Part shown: positions 29,010 to 36,446 of the stretch, one piece after another
How the letters are laid out: each line of letters starts with the position of its first letter
Numbering within the stretch: position 1 is the stretch's first letter
Source: a virus
Strand: one strand, 5' to 3'
Length of the DNA: 45,082 nt
Virus record (IMG/VR): IMGVR_UViG_3300031578_000097
Coordinates: 1-45,082 of that record
The notes under the pieces: model-generated
The model's database searches: none
Told to the model about the DNA's origin: nothing
Seen by the model: only the letters and a program-made list of their open reading frames with translations
Program-made: the position numbers and the translations under genes

Positions 29010-31413
29010 AGCGGCGGCCGAACTGATGCGGCGCCGCGAAGCCCGTCGGCAACTGGCCGCCTATATCGGCTACACGTCCCCGAAGTACAAGCCAAGCGGC
29101 TTTAGCGCCGCCGTTTGCGCGGCCCTCGACATGTTCATTGACGTCATGCAAGCCGGCGGTCGGCCCATTCTGGTTTTGCAGGCCCCGCCCCAGCACGGCA
29201 AGTCGGAGATTGTTAGCCGCAAACTTCCGGCCTATATCCTGGGCCGGTTCCCTGATTGGCGCGTAGGTGCGGCCAGCTACGGCGACGACCTGGCCGGCGC
29301 CATGGCTCAAGACGTGCGGCGCAACCTGGCGTCGGACGAACACCGCCGCTTGTTCCCCACGGCCGCCGAAAAGCGCCGCTATGACGTCAACCGCACCGGG
29401 GAATTTACGGCGCCTGGTGGCGCTGGCGGATATATCGGCGTCGGTGTGGGATCCGGCCTCACGGGACGCCCGGTCGACTGCCTTGTGGCCGGGACGCTGA
29501 TTGATACTGATTGTGGACAAATTTCCATCGAAGAATTGCAAACACTTGGCGCATCCTGTAAAGTGTTGGCATATCGAAACGGAAGATTGACGTATGAACG
29601 CATCAAGGCTTTCGCAAGTGGTCCGGGATTTGGGATATTCAGAATCACCACTGAGCGAGGGGGAATTCTCGAAACTACTGGAAACCATCGCGTCCACACG
29701 TCCCGAGGCTATGTCGCAACGTCTGAACTTGCCCCCGGTGACGTATTGTTGTCGGCAGTGCAACACGTTACGCACGGTCGGCGCGGCGGAATATCGGAAG
29801 TTGAAAGCAAAGTATTGTTCTCCGAATTGTGCGGCGCTGGCGGTGACGTTGGAAAAGACGTGCGAGGATTGCGGCGCAAGCATGGTGCACGAGAGTTACG
29901 CGAAATACTGCGCAACCTGTTTGCGGGTTCGGCGATCCGTGCCGAGCGTGCCGCGAAAATACGACCCTCGACTTTCCGTGTGCCCGATGTGCCAAAACTC
30001 TTTCGTTTCGGTAAATCGCAAGGGAGGGCGATACTCAGAATATTGCGGGAAACTTTGCGCGGATCGGGCGCACGCGTTACGCATGACCGGTATCGGAAAT
30101 CCGAAATGGAAAGACGGGGCGACTCCTTTGCGAGAACAGCCCCATTCTGCGAAAGCGTATCGAACAATTCGCCCTGGCGTTCTGTTGCGCGACGGGAATG
30201 CTTGCGTCTTGTGCGGACAATCGGAAATCAGGTTGGAGGTGCACCATATCGACGGGAACCCGGCAAACAACGCGTCGTCGAATTTGGTAACCCTTTGCGC
30301 CCCATGTCACAACGACGTCCACAGGGAGATGGATGGTGCACAGAAACGGACCGAGTGGTCGGAGTTGAAAGAGTTTGCGAAACGGCCGCTGTTTTTGATA
30401 TTCAAGTCGAAGCGGCGCACAATTTTTTCGCTAACGGTATCCTAGTTCACAATTGCGGCATCATCGATGACCCGGTGAAGAACGAAAAAGAAGCCTTGAG
30501 CCCCACGACCAAAGAAGGGCATTGGAACTGGTATCAATCAGTATTCACGACGCGGCTATCGGAAAACTCCGGGCAAATCATCATGGCAACGTCATGGGCG
30601 GAAGACGACTTGCCGGCCCGCATTTGCAACCACTTCAAGGGCGACCCTCGGCTTACCGTGTTGCGCTTCCCGGCCATCAACGCCAAGGGGGAGGTCGGCT
30701 ATAACCCGAACTTACCGCCCGGCCCCCTGGTCCCGGAACTCAAGAGCCTGGCATTCTTGCAAGAGGTCAAGGGCCTGTTTTCCGACTACTGGTGGGCGGC
30801 CATGTACCAGCAATGCCCGCGGGCGCTGGGCGGCAACGTCTTCAAGGAAGACGGCTTGCGCTACTACTTGCCCAAGGACTTGCCCGCCAAATTCGACAAG
30901 GTGCTGGCTTCCTGGGATTGCACCTTTAAGGACACGGACGGGACGGACTTTGTTGTCGGCCAAGTTTGGGGCAAGGCTGGCGCCAATAGCTACTTGCTGG
31001 CCCAAGTCCGCGCCCGCATGTCCTTTACCAAGACGGTAAAAGAGGTCGTCGCGTTGCGGACAGCGCACCCGCGAATAAAGGAAGTTTTGATTGAAGACAA
31101 GGCCAACGGGCCGGCGGTCATTGATACCCTAAAGGCGTCGGTGCCTGGTATCTTGCCTATTGAACCGGATGGCTCCAAGCTGGCCCGGGCTCATGCTGTT
31201 ACCAGCTATTGGGAAGCGGGCAACGTGTGGTTGCCGCATCCGGACCTTTTCCCATGGGTCAAAGACCTTGTCGGAGAGTTGACGGCATTCCCGGCGGCGG
31301 CCAATGATGACCAAGTCGACGCCCTGACCCAAGCATTGCGCCGGCTCTATCCGTTGTTCAACCGCCTGAAAATCAGCCAGGCGGCACTTGATAAGGCCAT
31401 GGGTCGCAGATAG
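28990..31413 (+). CDS. terL: Terminase large subunit precursor, interrupted by an intein
   Basis: 807-residue precursor. The extein parts (1-163 and 489-807, 482 residues joined) form TerL: Walker A-like APPQHGKSE (about 61-69), Walker B IIDDPV just after the insert, then the RNase H-like nuclease with ASWDCTFKDTDGTDFVVG, LIEDKANGPA and NDDQVDAL. Residues 164-488 are an intein in the conserved stretch GLTGRPVD/CGIIDDP. Packaging needs splicing, because the insert breaks the ATPase core two residues before IIDDP. Within the intein lies a second gene in +1 (29594-30445). Stop followed by a hairpin at 31418. Confidence 0.92.
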   Translation: MLPTKREAAAELMRRREARRQLAAYIGYTSPKYKPSGFSAAVCAALDMFIDVMQAGGRPILVLQAPPQHGKSEIVSRKLPAYILGRFPDWRVGAASYGDDLAGAMAQDVRRNLASDEHRRLFPTAAEKRRYDVNRTGEFTAPGGAGGYIGVGVGSGLTGRPVDCLVAGTLIDTDCGQISIEELQTLGASCKVLAYRNGRLTYERIKAFASGPGFGIFRITTERGGILETTGNHRVHTSRGYVATSELAPGDVLLSAVQHVTHGRRGGISEVESKVLFSELCGAGGDVGKDVRGLRRKHGARELREILRNLFAGSAIRAERAAKIRPSTFRVPDVPKLFRFGKSQGRAILRILRETLRGSGARVTHDRYRKSEMERRGDSFARTAPFCESVSNNSPWRSVARRECLRLVRTIGNQVGGAPYRREPGKQRVVEFGNPLRPMSQRRPQGDGWCTETDRVVGVERVCETAAVFDIQVEAAHNFFANGILVHNCGIIDDPVKNEKEALSPTTKEGHWNWYQSVFTTRLSENSGQIIMATSWAEDDLPARICNHFKGDPRLTVLRFPAINAKGEVGYNPNLPPGPLVPELKSLAFLQEVKGLFSDYWWAAMYQQCPRALGGNVFKEDGLRYYLPKDLPAKFDKVLASWDCTFKDTDGTDFVVGQVWGKAGANSYLLAQVRARMSFTKTVKEVVALRTAHPRIKEVLIEDKANGPAVIDTLKASVPGILPIEPDGSKLARAHAVTSYWEAGNVWLPHPDLFPWVKDLVGELTAFPAAANDDQVDALTQALRRLYPLFNRLKISQAALDKAMGRR
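29479..30453 (+). mobile_element. Intein in TerL (325 residues)
   Basis: Begins with Cys1 (codon 29479-29481), block A CLVAGTLIDTDCGQISIEEL; block B has ETTGNHRVHT (TxxH). The C-terminal splicing half is VFDIQVEAAHNFFANG (block F) and ILVHN followed by +1 Cys (block G, His-Asn/Cys). About 97 residues form the N half and 33 the C half. The middle about 190 residues, in the TerL frame, are Arg-rich and contain no LAGLIDADG or HNH motif; that region codes for an HNH enzyme in the +1 frame instead. All residues for splicing are present. Confidence 0.92.
29594..30445 (+). CDS. HNH endonuclease nested out of frame inside the TerL intein
   Basis: 283 residues, +1 relative to TerL and wholly within the intein. 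GGAAGA (29581-29586) precedes ATG 29594 by 7 bases. Three zinc fingers: Cys53/56/75/79, Cys90/93/106/109 and Cys130/133/151/155. An HNH core follows: GVLLRDGNACVLCGQ, LEVHHIDGNPANN (His217/His218) and LVTLCAPCHNDVH (Cys235, Cys238, His243). The conserved part (codons 29747-30322) fits the linker between the two splicing halves. The first about 50 and last about 40 residues overlap splicing-domain code and are probably not conserved as protein. Likely the homing enzyme of the intein. An ATG at 29711 is an alternative start. Confidence 0.82.
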   Translation: MNASRLSQVVRDLGYSESPLSEGEFSKLLETIASTRPEAMSQRLNLPPVTYCCRQCNTLRTVGAAEYRKLKAKYCSPNCAALAVTLEKTCEDCGASMVHESYAKYCATCLRVRRSVPSVPRKYDPRLSVCPMCQNSFVSVNRKGGRYSEYCGKLCADRAHALRMTGIGNPKWKDGATPLREQPHSAKAYRTIRPGVLLRDGNACVLCGQSEIRLEVHHIDGNPANNASSNLVTLCAPCHNDVHREMDGAQKRTEWSELKEFAKRPLFLIFKSKRRTIFSLTVS

Positions 31414-31417
31414 CAAA

Positions 31418-31440
31418 AGGCCCCTTGCGGGGCCTGGGGG
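31418..31440 (-). terminator. Terminator for the 31441-31644 gene
   Basis: Read on the minus strand: AGGCCCC-GCAA-GGGGCCT (31435-31418) followed by TTTT (31417-31414). The 7-base perfect stem lies 5 bases past the minus-strand stop. In the plus direction it lacks a T-run but may still slow TerL readthrough. Confidence 0.75.
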
Positions 31441-31644
31441 TTAGCTTACGGCCTTTTTGTAATCAGCGTGGAAGATGCCAACCGAGTAGCGAAGTGCGTC
31501 GACCGCACGACGTTTGGCCGCTTCGTGGTTCTCTTTATCGAACAGAGACACGGCGTCGGCTAGGCACATGCGGGCGCTTGAATCCATGGCGGCGCCATTG
31601 CCAACATGCTTGCGGGCTAAAACGATAACTTGGGAAGCGTTCAT
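31441..31644 (-). CDS. Hypothetical small helical protein, antisense island in the late region
   Basis: 67 residues, MNASQVIVLARKHVGNGAAM followed by SSARMCLADAVSLFDKENHEAAKRRAVDALRYSVGIFHADY. An all-helical protein of a type that I have met in Burkholderia phages as an unnamed family. It is a single minus-strand gene between plus-strand terminase and portal, with its own promoter (31677-31705) and terminator, a moron-like unit under the early operator. Confidence 0.75.
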   Translation of the reverse strand: MNASQVIVLARKHVGNGAAMDSSARMCLADAVSLFDKENHEAAKRRAVDALRYSVGIFHADYKKAVS

Positions 31645-31676
31645 TTCGGGGACTCCAAGAAGTGGTTGACGGTTCT

Positions 31677-31705
31677 ATAGTAGATAAATAATTTATCTAT
31701 GTCAA
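31677..31705 (-). promoter_or_regulatory. Promoter with palindromic operator, before 31644 gene
   Basis: Minus strand: TTGACA (31705-31700), 17 bases, TACTAT (31682-31677). The palindrome AGATAAATTATTTATCT fills the spacer and is the most symmetric copy of the family in this genome. Confidence 0.8.
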
Positions 31706-31782
31706 CGATTATTTTTATTATTTAATTATTTTGTTGCATAATATTCGCCCATGGACACTATTAAGCGCCCGGAGCGTCGACC

Positions 31783-34200
31783 ATGACCGAAGCCAAGAAG
31801 CCCGCGCCACGAATCCGGCGCAACGAACAGGAGGCCCCGCCCAAAAAGGGGACGGGCCTTAAGCGTGCAGCCGAAAAGGCCCGCTTGCTGGCGGCTGATG
31901 CCAAGGCGGCCAGCCCCTACGACTACCCAATCAAGCCGCCCACTTTGGCGCCCGGGGTTGTGCCGAAAGGCGTCGACGCCCCCGTGCTGGCAATGGACGC
32001 CAACAATTACGCCTTTGCCGCGGAAACCTACGGGGGCGGCGGGTTCCCTGGCTTCGCGTACCTTTCGCAACTGGCGACCCGGGCCGAATATCGCGCGTTC
32101 GCGTCAACGATGTCGACCGAACTGACCCGCGAATGGCTCGAATTCACCAGCAAGCAAGATGACGACAGCGATAGCGCGGACAAAATCAAAGCCATCGAAG
32201 AAGAATTTAAGCGGCTCAACGTTCGCGGGGTAATCCAGAAGGCCGCGGAAAATGATTGCTACTTTGGCCGGGCGCAAATCTTCTTGGAGATTGCCGGCGC
32301 CGACCGAACGACCCCGCTGATTCTTGACCCGCGCACCATCGCCAAGGGCAGCTTGGAACGGGTTGCACCTGTGGAAGCCATTTGGACGACCCCGGCCGGC
32401 TATAACGCCTTGGACCCTGCGGCCCCTGACTTCTACAAACCGTCGTCGTGGTTCATGCTCGGTCAAGAAGTGCACGCGTCGCGCTTGCTGACGGTCGTTA
32501 CGCGGCCCCTCCCCGACATCCTGAAACCGGCCTTCAACTTCGCCGGCATGTCCCTTTCCCAGCTTGCGGAGCCCTACGTCGACAACTGGCTACGGACCCG
32601 CCAAAGCGTTGCGGACCTTATCAACAATTTCAGCATTACCGCGCTTGCCACAAGCATGGACCAAGTTTTGCAGGGCGATGACGATGGGACTGATGTATTC
32701 GCCCGGGCCGAACTCTTCACCCGCACCCGGAGCAACAAGGGCTTGATGCTCTTGGACAAGGAGCGGGAAGAAATCGTACAGGTCAACACGCCGCTGTCGG
32801 GCCTGCATGAACTCCAAGCGCAAAGCCAAGAACATATGTGCAGCGTTTCGCGCATGCCGGCGATCGTGCTGACAGGCATCTCACCGAGCGGCTTGAATGC
32901 CAGCAGCGACGGCGAAGTCCGGATTTTCTACGATTGGGTCGCGGCTCAACAGGAAGCCTATTGGCGGGAACCGCTGGAAGTAATCCTTAAGGCCGTGCAA
33001 CTATCCTTGTTCGGAGAAATCGACCCCGACATTGGCCTGGCGTTTATTCCGCTCTACCAAATGACGCCGGCCGAAGAATCGGAAATCAGGGCAAAGGACG
33101 GCGTAACGGATTGCGCCTATGTGGCCGCCGGCATCATCGACCCCAGCGAAGTGCGGGACCGCCTGGCGAAAGACCCGAACAGCGGCTATATGGGATTGGA
33201 CACGACCGTCGAACTGGTGAATCCTAACGTTGCTCCGGCGCCTGGGGAAGATGATCCGGGAAAAGCGGAGCCGGTTGAACCGGCGCAAGACTCCGAGTTT
33301 GAAGAAAGCAAACATCCACGGGCGGATAACGGCCAGTTTGGATCAGGTGGGGATGGGGCGGCTTCAAAATCCGCAGTTCCCAAAAAACAAACTACCATCG
33401 AACGCATGGAAGCGGCAATCGCCGGGAAAAGTGATTCTGACAAAGCTGCATTTCGAGTAGCGAATGCTGACGGGGTGGCAATTCCACCAGCATGGACATC
33501 TGTGACGTATTACGGGAAAGGGCGTGATGATGGGATGGTCGCACAAGGTGTCGACGCTAAAGGGCGAAAGCAGAGGGTCGAAGACGCGGCATATCGTTCG
33601 GCAAAAATCGCGGAAAAGCAAGAGCGAATTAGCAACAACTTAGCCCCAAAAATGCCGGCGATAACTGACAGTTTGCGCAAATCTGCGGCAGATGGGGACG
33701 AAGAAAGCAAGGTGCTGTATTTGATTACTCAGACCGGGTTTCGTATCGGCGGCGAGGGTGATGGGCGCGCAAAGACCGATGCTTTTGGGGCGTCAACTTT
33801 GACGGGCGACCACGTCAAAGTTGACGGGAATGTGGTAAAATTCGACTTTCCTGGCAAAAAGGGCGTTCGGCAGCAACATGAGGTTGACGACCCGGTAATT
33901 GCCGACATGTTCAGGGGGGCAAAGCCCGGGGAAAAGGTTTTCAAAACGTCTGACGCCAAAGTTCGGCAAGCGTGGAAATTGATAGGTGGCGAAAAGGTCC
34001 ACGATATTCGCAGTTACGTTGCGACCGAAACTGCCAGAAGCGCGCTTGCGTCGATGATCCCGCCGAAACCCGCAAACGAAAAAGATTACAAAAAGTTACA
34101 ACTGAACGTCGCTTCGGTGGCTGCAAAAAAACTTGGCAATCGACCAGAAGAGTCGCTCGCTACTTACATTAACCCTAGTATATTTAAGGTGGCCGTATGA
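31783..34200 (+). CDS. Portal protein (DUF1073 type) fused to a type IB topoisomerase-like domain
   Basis: 805 residues. Residues about 70-485 are a DUF1073-type portal (ASTMSTELTREWLEF, NDCYFGRAQIFLEI, RTRSNKGLMLLDKEREE, SRMPAIVLTGISPSGLNASSDGE). A linker with ESKHPRADNGQFGSGG (508-523) leads to a domain matching the topoisomerase IB core: IPPAWTSV (567-574), MVAQGVDAKGRKQ (585-597), GFRIGGEGDGRAKTDAFGAS (Arg654), GKKG (Lys692 or Lys693), HDIRSY (Arg743) and LGNRPEESLATYINP (Tyr795). Active-site Arg, Lys, Arg and Tyr appear present. An 11-codon leader at 31751-31786 overlaps the start. Domain function in the virion is unknown. Confidence 0.85.
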   Translation: MTEAKKPAPRIRRNEQEAPPKKGTGLKRAAEKARLLAADAKAASPYDYPIKPPTLAPGVVPKGVDAPVLAMDANNYAFAAETYGGGGFPGFAYLSQLATRAEYRAFASTMSTELTREWLEFTSKQDDDSDSADKIKAIEEEFKRLNVRGVIQKAAENDCYFGRAQIFLEIAGADRTTPLILDPRTIAKGSLERVAPVEAIWTTPAGYNALDPAAPDFYKPSSWFMLGQEVHASRLLTVVTRPLPDILKPAFNFAGMSLSQLAEPYVDNWLRTRQSVADLINNFSITALATSMDQVLQGDDDGTDVFARAELFTRTRSNKGLMLLDKEREEIVQVNTPLSGLHELQAQSQEHMCSVSRMPAIVLTGISPSGLNASSDGEVRIFYDWVAAQQEAYWREPLEVILKAVQLSLFGEIDPDIGLAFIPLYQMTPAEESEIRAKDGVTDCAYVAAGIIDPSEVRDRLAKDPNSGYMGLDTTVELVNPNVAPAPGEDDPGKAEPVEPAQDSEFEESKHPRADNGQFGSGGDGAASKSAVPKKQTTIERMEAAIAGKSDSDKAAFRVANADGVAIPPAWTSVTYYGKGRDDGMVAQGVDAKGRKQRVEDAAYRSAKIAEKQERISNNLAPKMPAITDSLRKSAADGDEESKVLYLITQTGFRIGGEGDGRAKTDAFGASTLTGDHVKVDGNVVKFDFPGKKGVRQQHEVDDPVIADMFRGAKPGEKVFKTSDAKVRQAWKLIGGEKVHDIRSYVATETARSALASMIPPKPANEKDYKKLQLNVASVAAKKLGNRPEESLATYINPSIFKVAV

Positions 34201-34334
34201 TCGAGATAGTCACGGAATACGACGAGGACGCTGAGGATTTTGAGCCACTCCTCCCTGAGGATTCCGCCAAAGCAATGGAAATTGCTGCCAAATTGAACCC
34301 GATGCCGCCGTTAAAAAATGGTGAGCAGGACTAA
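34197..34334 (+). CDS. 45-residue acidic protein
   Basis: ATG 34197 overlaps the portal stop (ATGA), and the 3' end overlaps the MuF start by 17 bases. The product is very acidic: MIEIVTEYDEDAEDFEPLLP, then EDSAKAMEIAAKLNP. Its tight coupling suggests it works with portal or MuF protein, perhaps as a chaperone or cap on the basic domain, which is speculative. No family recognised. Confidence 0.62.
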   Translation: MIEIVTEYDEDAEDFEPLLPEDSAKAMEIAAKLNPMPPLKNGEQD

Positions 34335-35112
34335 AACCGCCCGGGCGGTCCATGCGAACCGCGGCGTCGAAGCCAAGTATTGGAAGGCCCTGCAACGGCT
34401 GATAGCCGAAATGCACGGGTCGGTCGAATACTGGCTTACGGCCGCCTATCGCAAAGACCAGCCCCGCATGCTGGTGCTGGTCGAACAAGCGCAAGACGCC
34501 GCCCCCAGCGCCAAAATCAAAAAGATATTGGACGACCTTGCTGATCGTTGGATCAGGCGCTTTGATGAGTACGCGCCGAAGATCGCTGACGCCTATCTGC
34601 AAGGCATGTTCAAGACGACTGACAGCGCCATGCGTCAAGCGCTCAAGGCAGCGGGCTGGACGGTCGACTTCAAGATGACGCCGGCAATACGCGACGCCTT
34701 CAATGCCAGCCTTGAAGAAAACGTCGGCTTGATTCGGAGCATTCCGGAAAAATACTTGCAACAGGTAGAGGGAACCGTTATGCGGTCCTATGCCGCCGGC
34801 CGCGATTTGTCGACCATGGTCAAGGAGCTAAAGCAGCTTTACCCAGCGGCCAGCCATCGGGCCGAACTGATAGCCCGGGACCAATCGAACAAGGCGAACG
34901 CCGTCGTCAACCGGGCCAGGCAAATGGAACTTGGAATTACGGAAGCCATTTGGATGCACAGTCACGCGGGAAAGAATCCGCGACCGGATCATGTGGCAGC
35001 GAACGGTAAACGGTATAAAATCGCGGAAGGCTGCAAAATCTCCGGGGAATTTATCCAGCCCGGGCAAGAAATAAATTGCCGTTGCACCAGCCGGCCGGTT
35101 TTGCCAATTTGA
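34318..35112 (+). CDS. MuF / SPP1 gp7-like head morphogenesis protein
   Basis: 264 residues. The C-terminal signature of the MuF family (PF04233) is plain: LIARDQSNKANAVVNRARQ, IWMHSHAGKNPRPDHVAANG, and GQEINCRCTSRP at the end. The N-terminal 150 residues are helical. MuF-type proteins are minor head components that travel with the portal, often injected or involved in assembly. It begins inside the acidic gene and follows the portal in normal order. Confidence 0.88.
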   Translation: MVSRTKTARAVHANRGVEAKYWKALQRLIAEMHGSVEYWLTAAYRKDQPRMLVLVEQAQDAAPSAKIKKILDDLADRWIRRFDEYAPKIADAYLQGMFKTTDSAMRQALKAAGWTVDFKMTPAIRDAFNASLEENVGLIRSIPEKYLQQVEGTVMRSYAAGRDLSTMVKELKQLYPAASHRAELIARDQSNKANAVVNRARQMELGITEAIWMHSHAGKNPRPDHVAANGKRYKIAEGCKISGEFIQPGQEINCRCTSRPVLPI

Positions 35113-35156
35113 AGTAACCTTGCGTCCATGAATGAAATAGCGTCATAATCCGAAAC

Positions 35157-36431
35157 ATGCCTATCTTACGCCTAGCCTTTGACCGCACCGCCCGCCGGAT
35201 TGATGCCGACGGACGCCTGCACGTCGACCGCTCCCACATATCAAAAGCTCAAATTTCGCCGTACTACGGCAAGGAAATTCCGGGCTATGAGGCGTTGGGC
35301 CTGGTGCCCGACAAAGTCTATCGGCTGCTTCGTGACCCTGTGGAACTGGAACGCGGGGCGCCAACGTTCGCCCGCCTGCCCATTCTCTCCAAGCATGTGC
35401 CGGTTACGGTCAAGACCATGGCCGACGACGAAGAGCAAAAGAAGTTGGTCGTCGGGTCCGTTGGTTCCGAAATTGCTTTTACCCCGCCTTACCTCGACGC
35501 CGACCTTTGCATTTGGGACGCCGCGGCAATCGCCGGGATTGAAACCGATAAAGTACGAGAATTATCCTGTGCGTACCGTTACGTTCCCGTCATGGAGTCC
35601 GGCGAGTTTGAAGGCCAGCCCTACGACGGGAAAATGACCGAAATACAGGGCAATCACCTGGCGTTAGTAGAGGTCGGCCGCGCCGGGTCCGACGTAGTTG
35701 TGGCCGACCGCAACCCTTTCACTCCAAGGAATCCCGCCATGAAGATGACCAAACTGGGCAAGGCCCTTTTTGCGGCATTGTGCGCGGCCTCTCCGGTACT
35801 GGCAGCGGATTCCGCTTTGCCTGCACTGGTAGGCCCGGCAACCCGCAAAAATTTCAAGAAGGACGAAGTTAAGGGCAAGTTGCTGGCCCTCGACGCGTCC
35901 ATCGACTCCAACCAACTCGACGCCGTTCTCGACGCCATCCTGGACGTCGAACAAGACCCGAAGCCGGTCGAAACCCCGGCCGCCGCCGCTGACGAATCGC
36001 CCGCCGACAAGCTCCGCAAGCTGCTGGCCGGCAAAGTTGACGACGCCACAATGGATGCCGCTTGCGCCCTCATGGCACCGCCGGCCGCCGCTGATGCCGA
36101 CCCGGACGACAAGGGTGAACCCGGCATGAAGAAGGAAGAAGTCAACGCCGCCATGGACGGTTTGCGTAAGGAATTACGCGAAGCCGAAGAAGCCCGCCGC
36201 GATGTTCGCGCCACTGTGGGCGACGTCATGGGCATGGATTCCGCGGCCGAAGTGTACGGCTTCGCCCTGGACCACATGAAGGTCGACCGCGCTGGCGTTG
36301 AAGGCGCCGCGGCGCTTCGTGCGCTGTTCAAGGTCGCTTCCAAGTCTGCCACTCCGGTGCCGCGCATTGCTCAAGATGCCGGCGGCCTGGATAAGCAGTT
36401 TCCGGGCGCCGCCCGTTTCCGCAACGCTTAA
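35157..36431 (+). CDS. DUF2213 prohead protease with C-terminal scaffold
   Basis: 424 residues. N-terminal DUF2213 domain: RLHVDRSHISKAQISPYYG, FARLPILSKHVPVT, VGSEIAFTPPYLDADLCIWD, VRELSCAYRYVPV and the GNHLALVEVGRAGSDVVVAD segment. Family members are proposed capsid maturation proteases. The part from about 200 is Ala/Asp/Lys-rich and helical (LRKLLAGKVDDATMDAACALM), as in scaffolds that are fused to or overlap such proteases. A weak promoter-like pair is in the preceding 44-base gap. Next gene 15 bases away. Confidence 0.82.
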   Translation: MPILRLAFDRTARRIDADGRLHVDRSHISKAQISPYYGKEIPGYEALGLVPDKVYRLLRDPVELERGAPTFARLPILSKHVPVTVKTMADDEEQKKLVVGSVGSEIAFTPPYLDADLCIWDAAAIAGIETDKVRELSCAYRYVPVMESGEFEGQPYDGKMTEIQGNHLALVEVGRAGSDVVVADRNPFTPRNPAMKMTKLGKALFAALCAASPVLAADSALPALVGPATRKNFKKDEVKGKLLALDASIDSNQLDAVLDAILDVEQDPKPVETPAAAADESPADKLRKLLAGKVDDATMDAACALMAPPAAADADPDDKGEPGMKKEEVNAAMDGLRKELREAEEARRDVRATVGDVMGMDSAAEVYGFALDHMKVDRAGVEGAAALRALFKVASKSATPVPRIAQDAGGLDKQFPGAARFRNA

Positions 36432-36446
36432 TAGGAGGTCATTACC

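Noticed and set aside
35654-36367. Minus-strand Ser/Ala-rich ORF opposite the DUF2213 scaffold part
   Set aside because: Serine/alanine-rich antisense of an Ala/Asp/Lys-rich coding region, with no signals.
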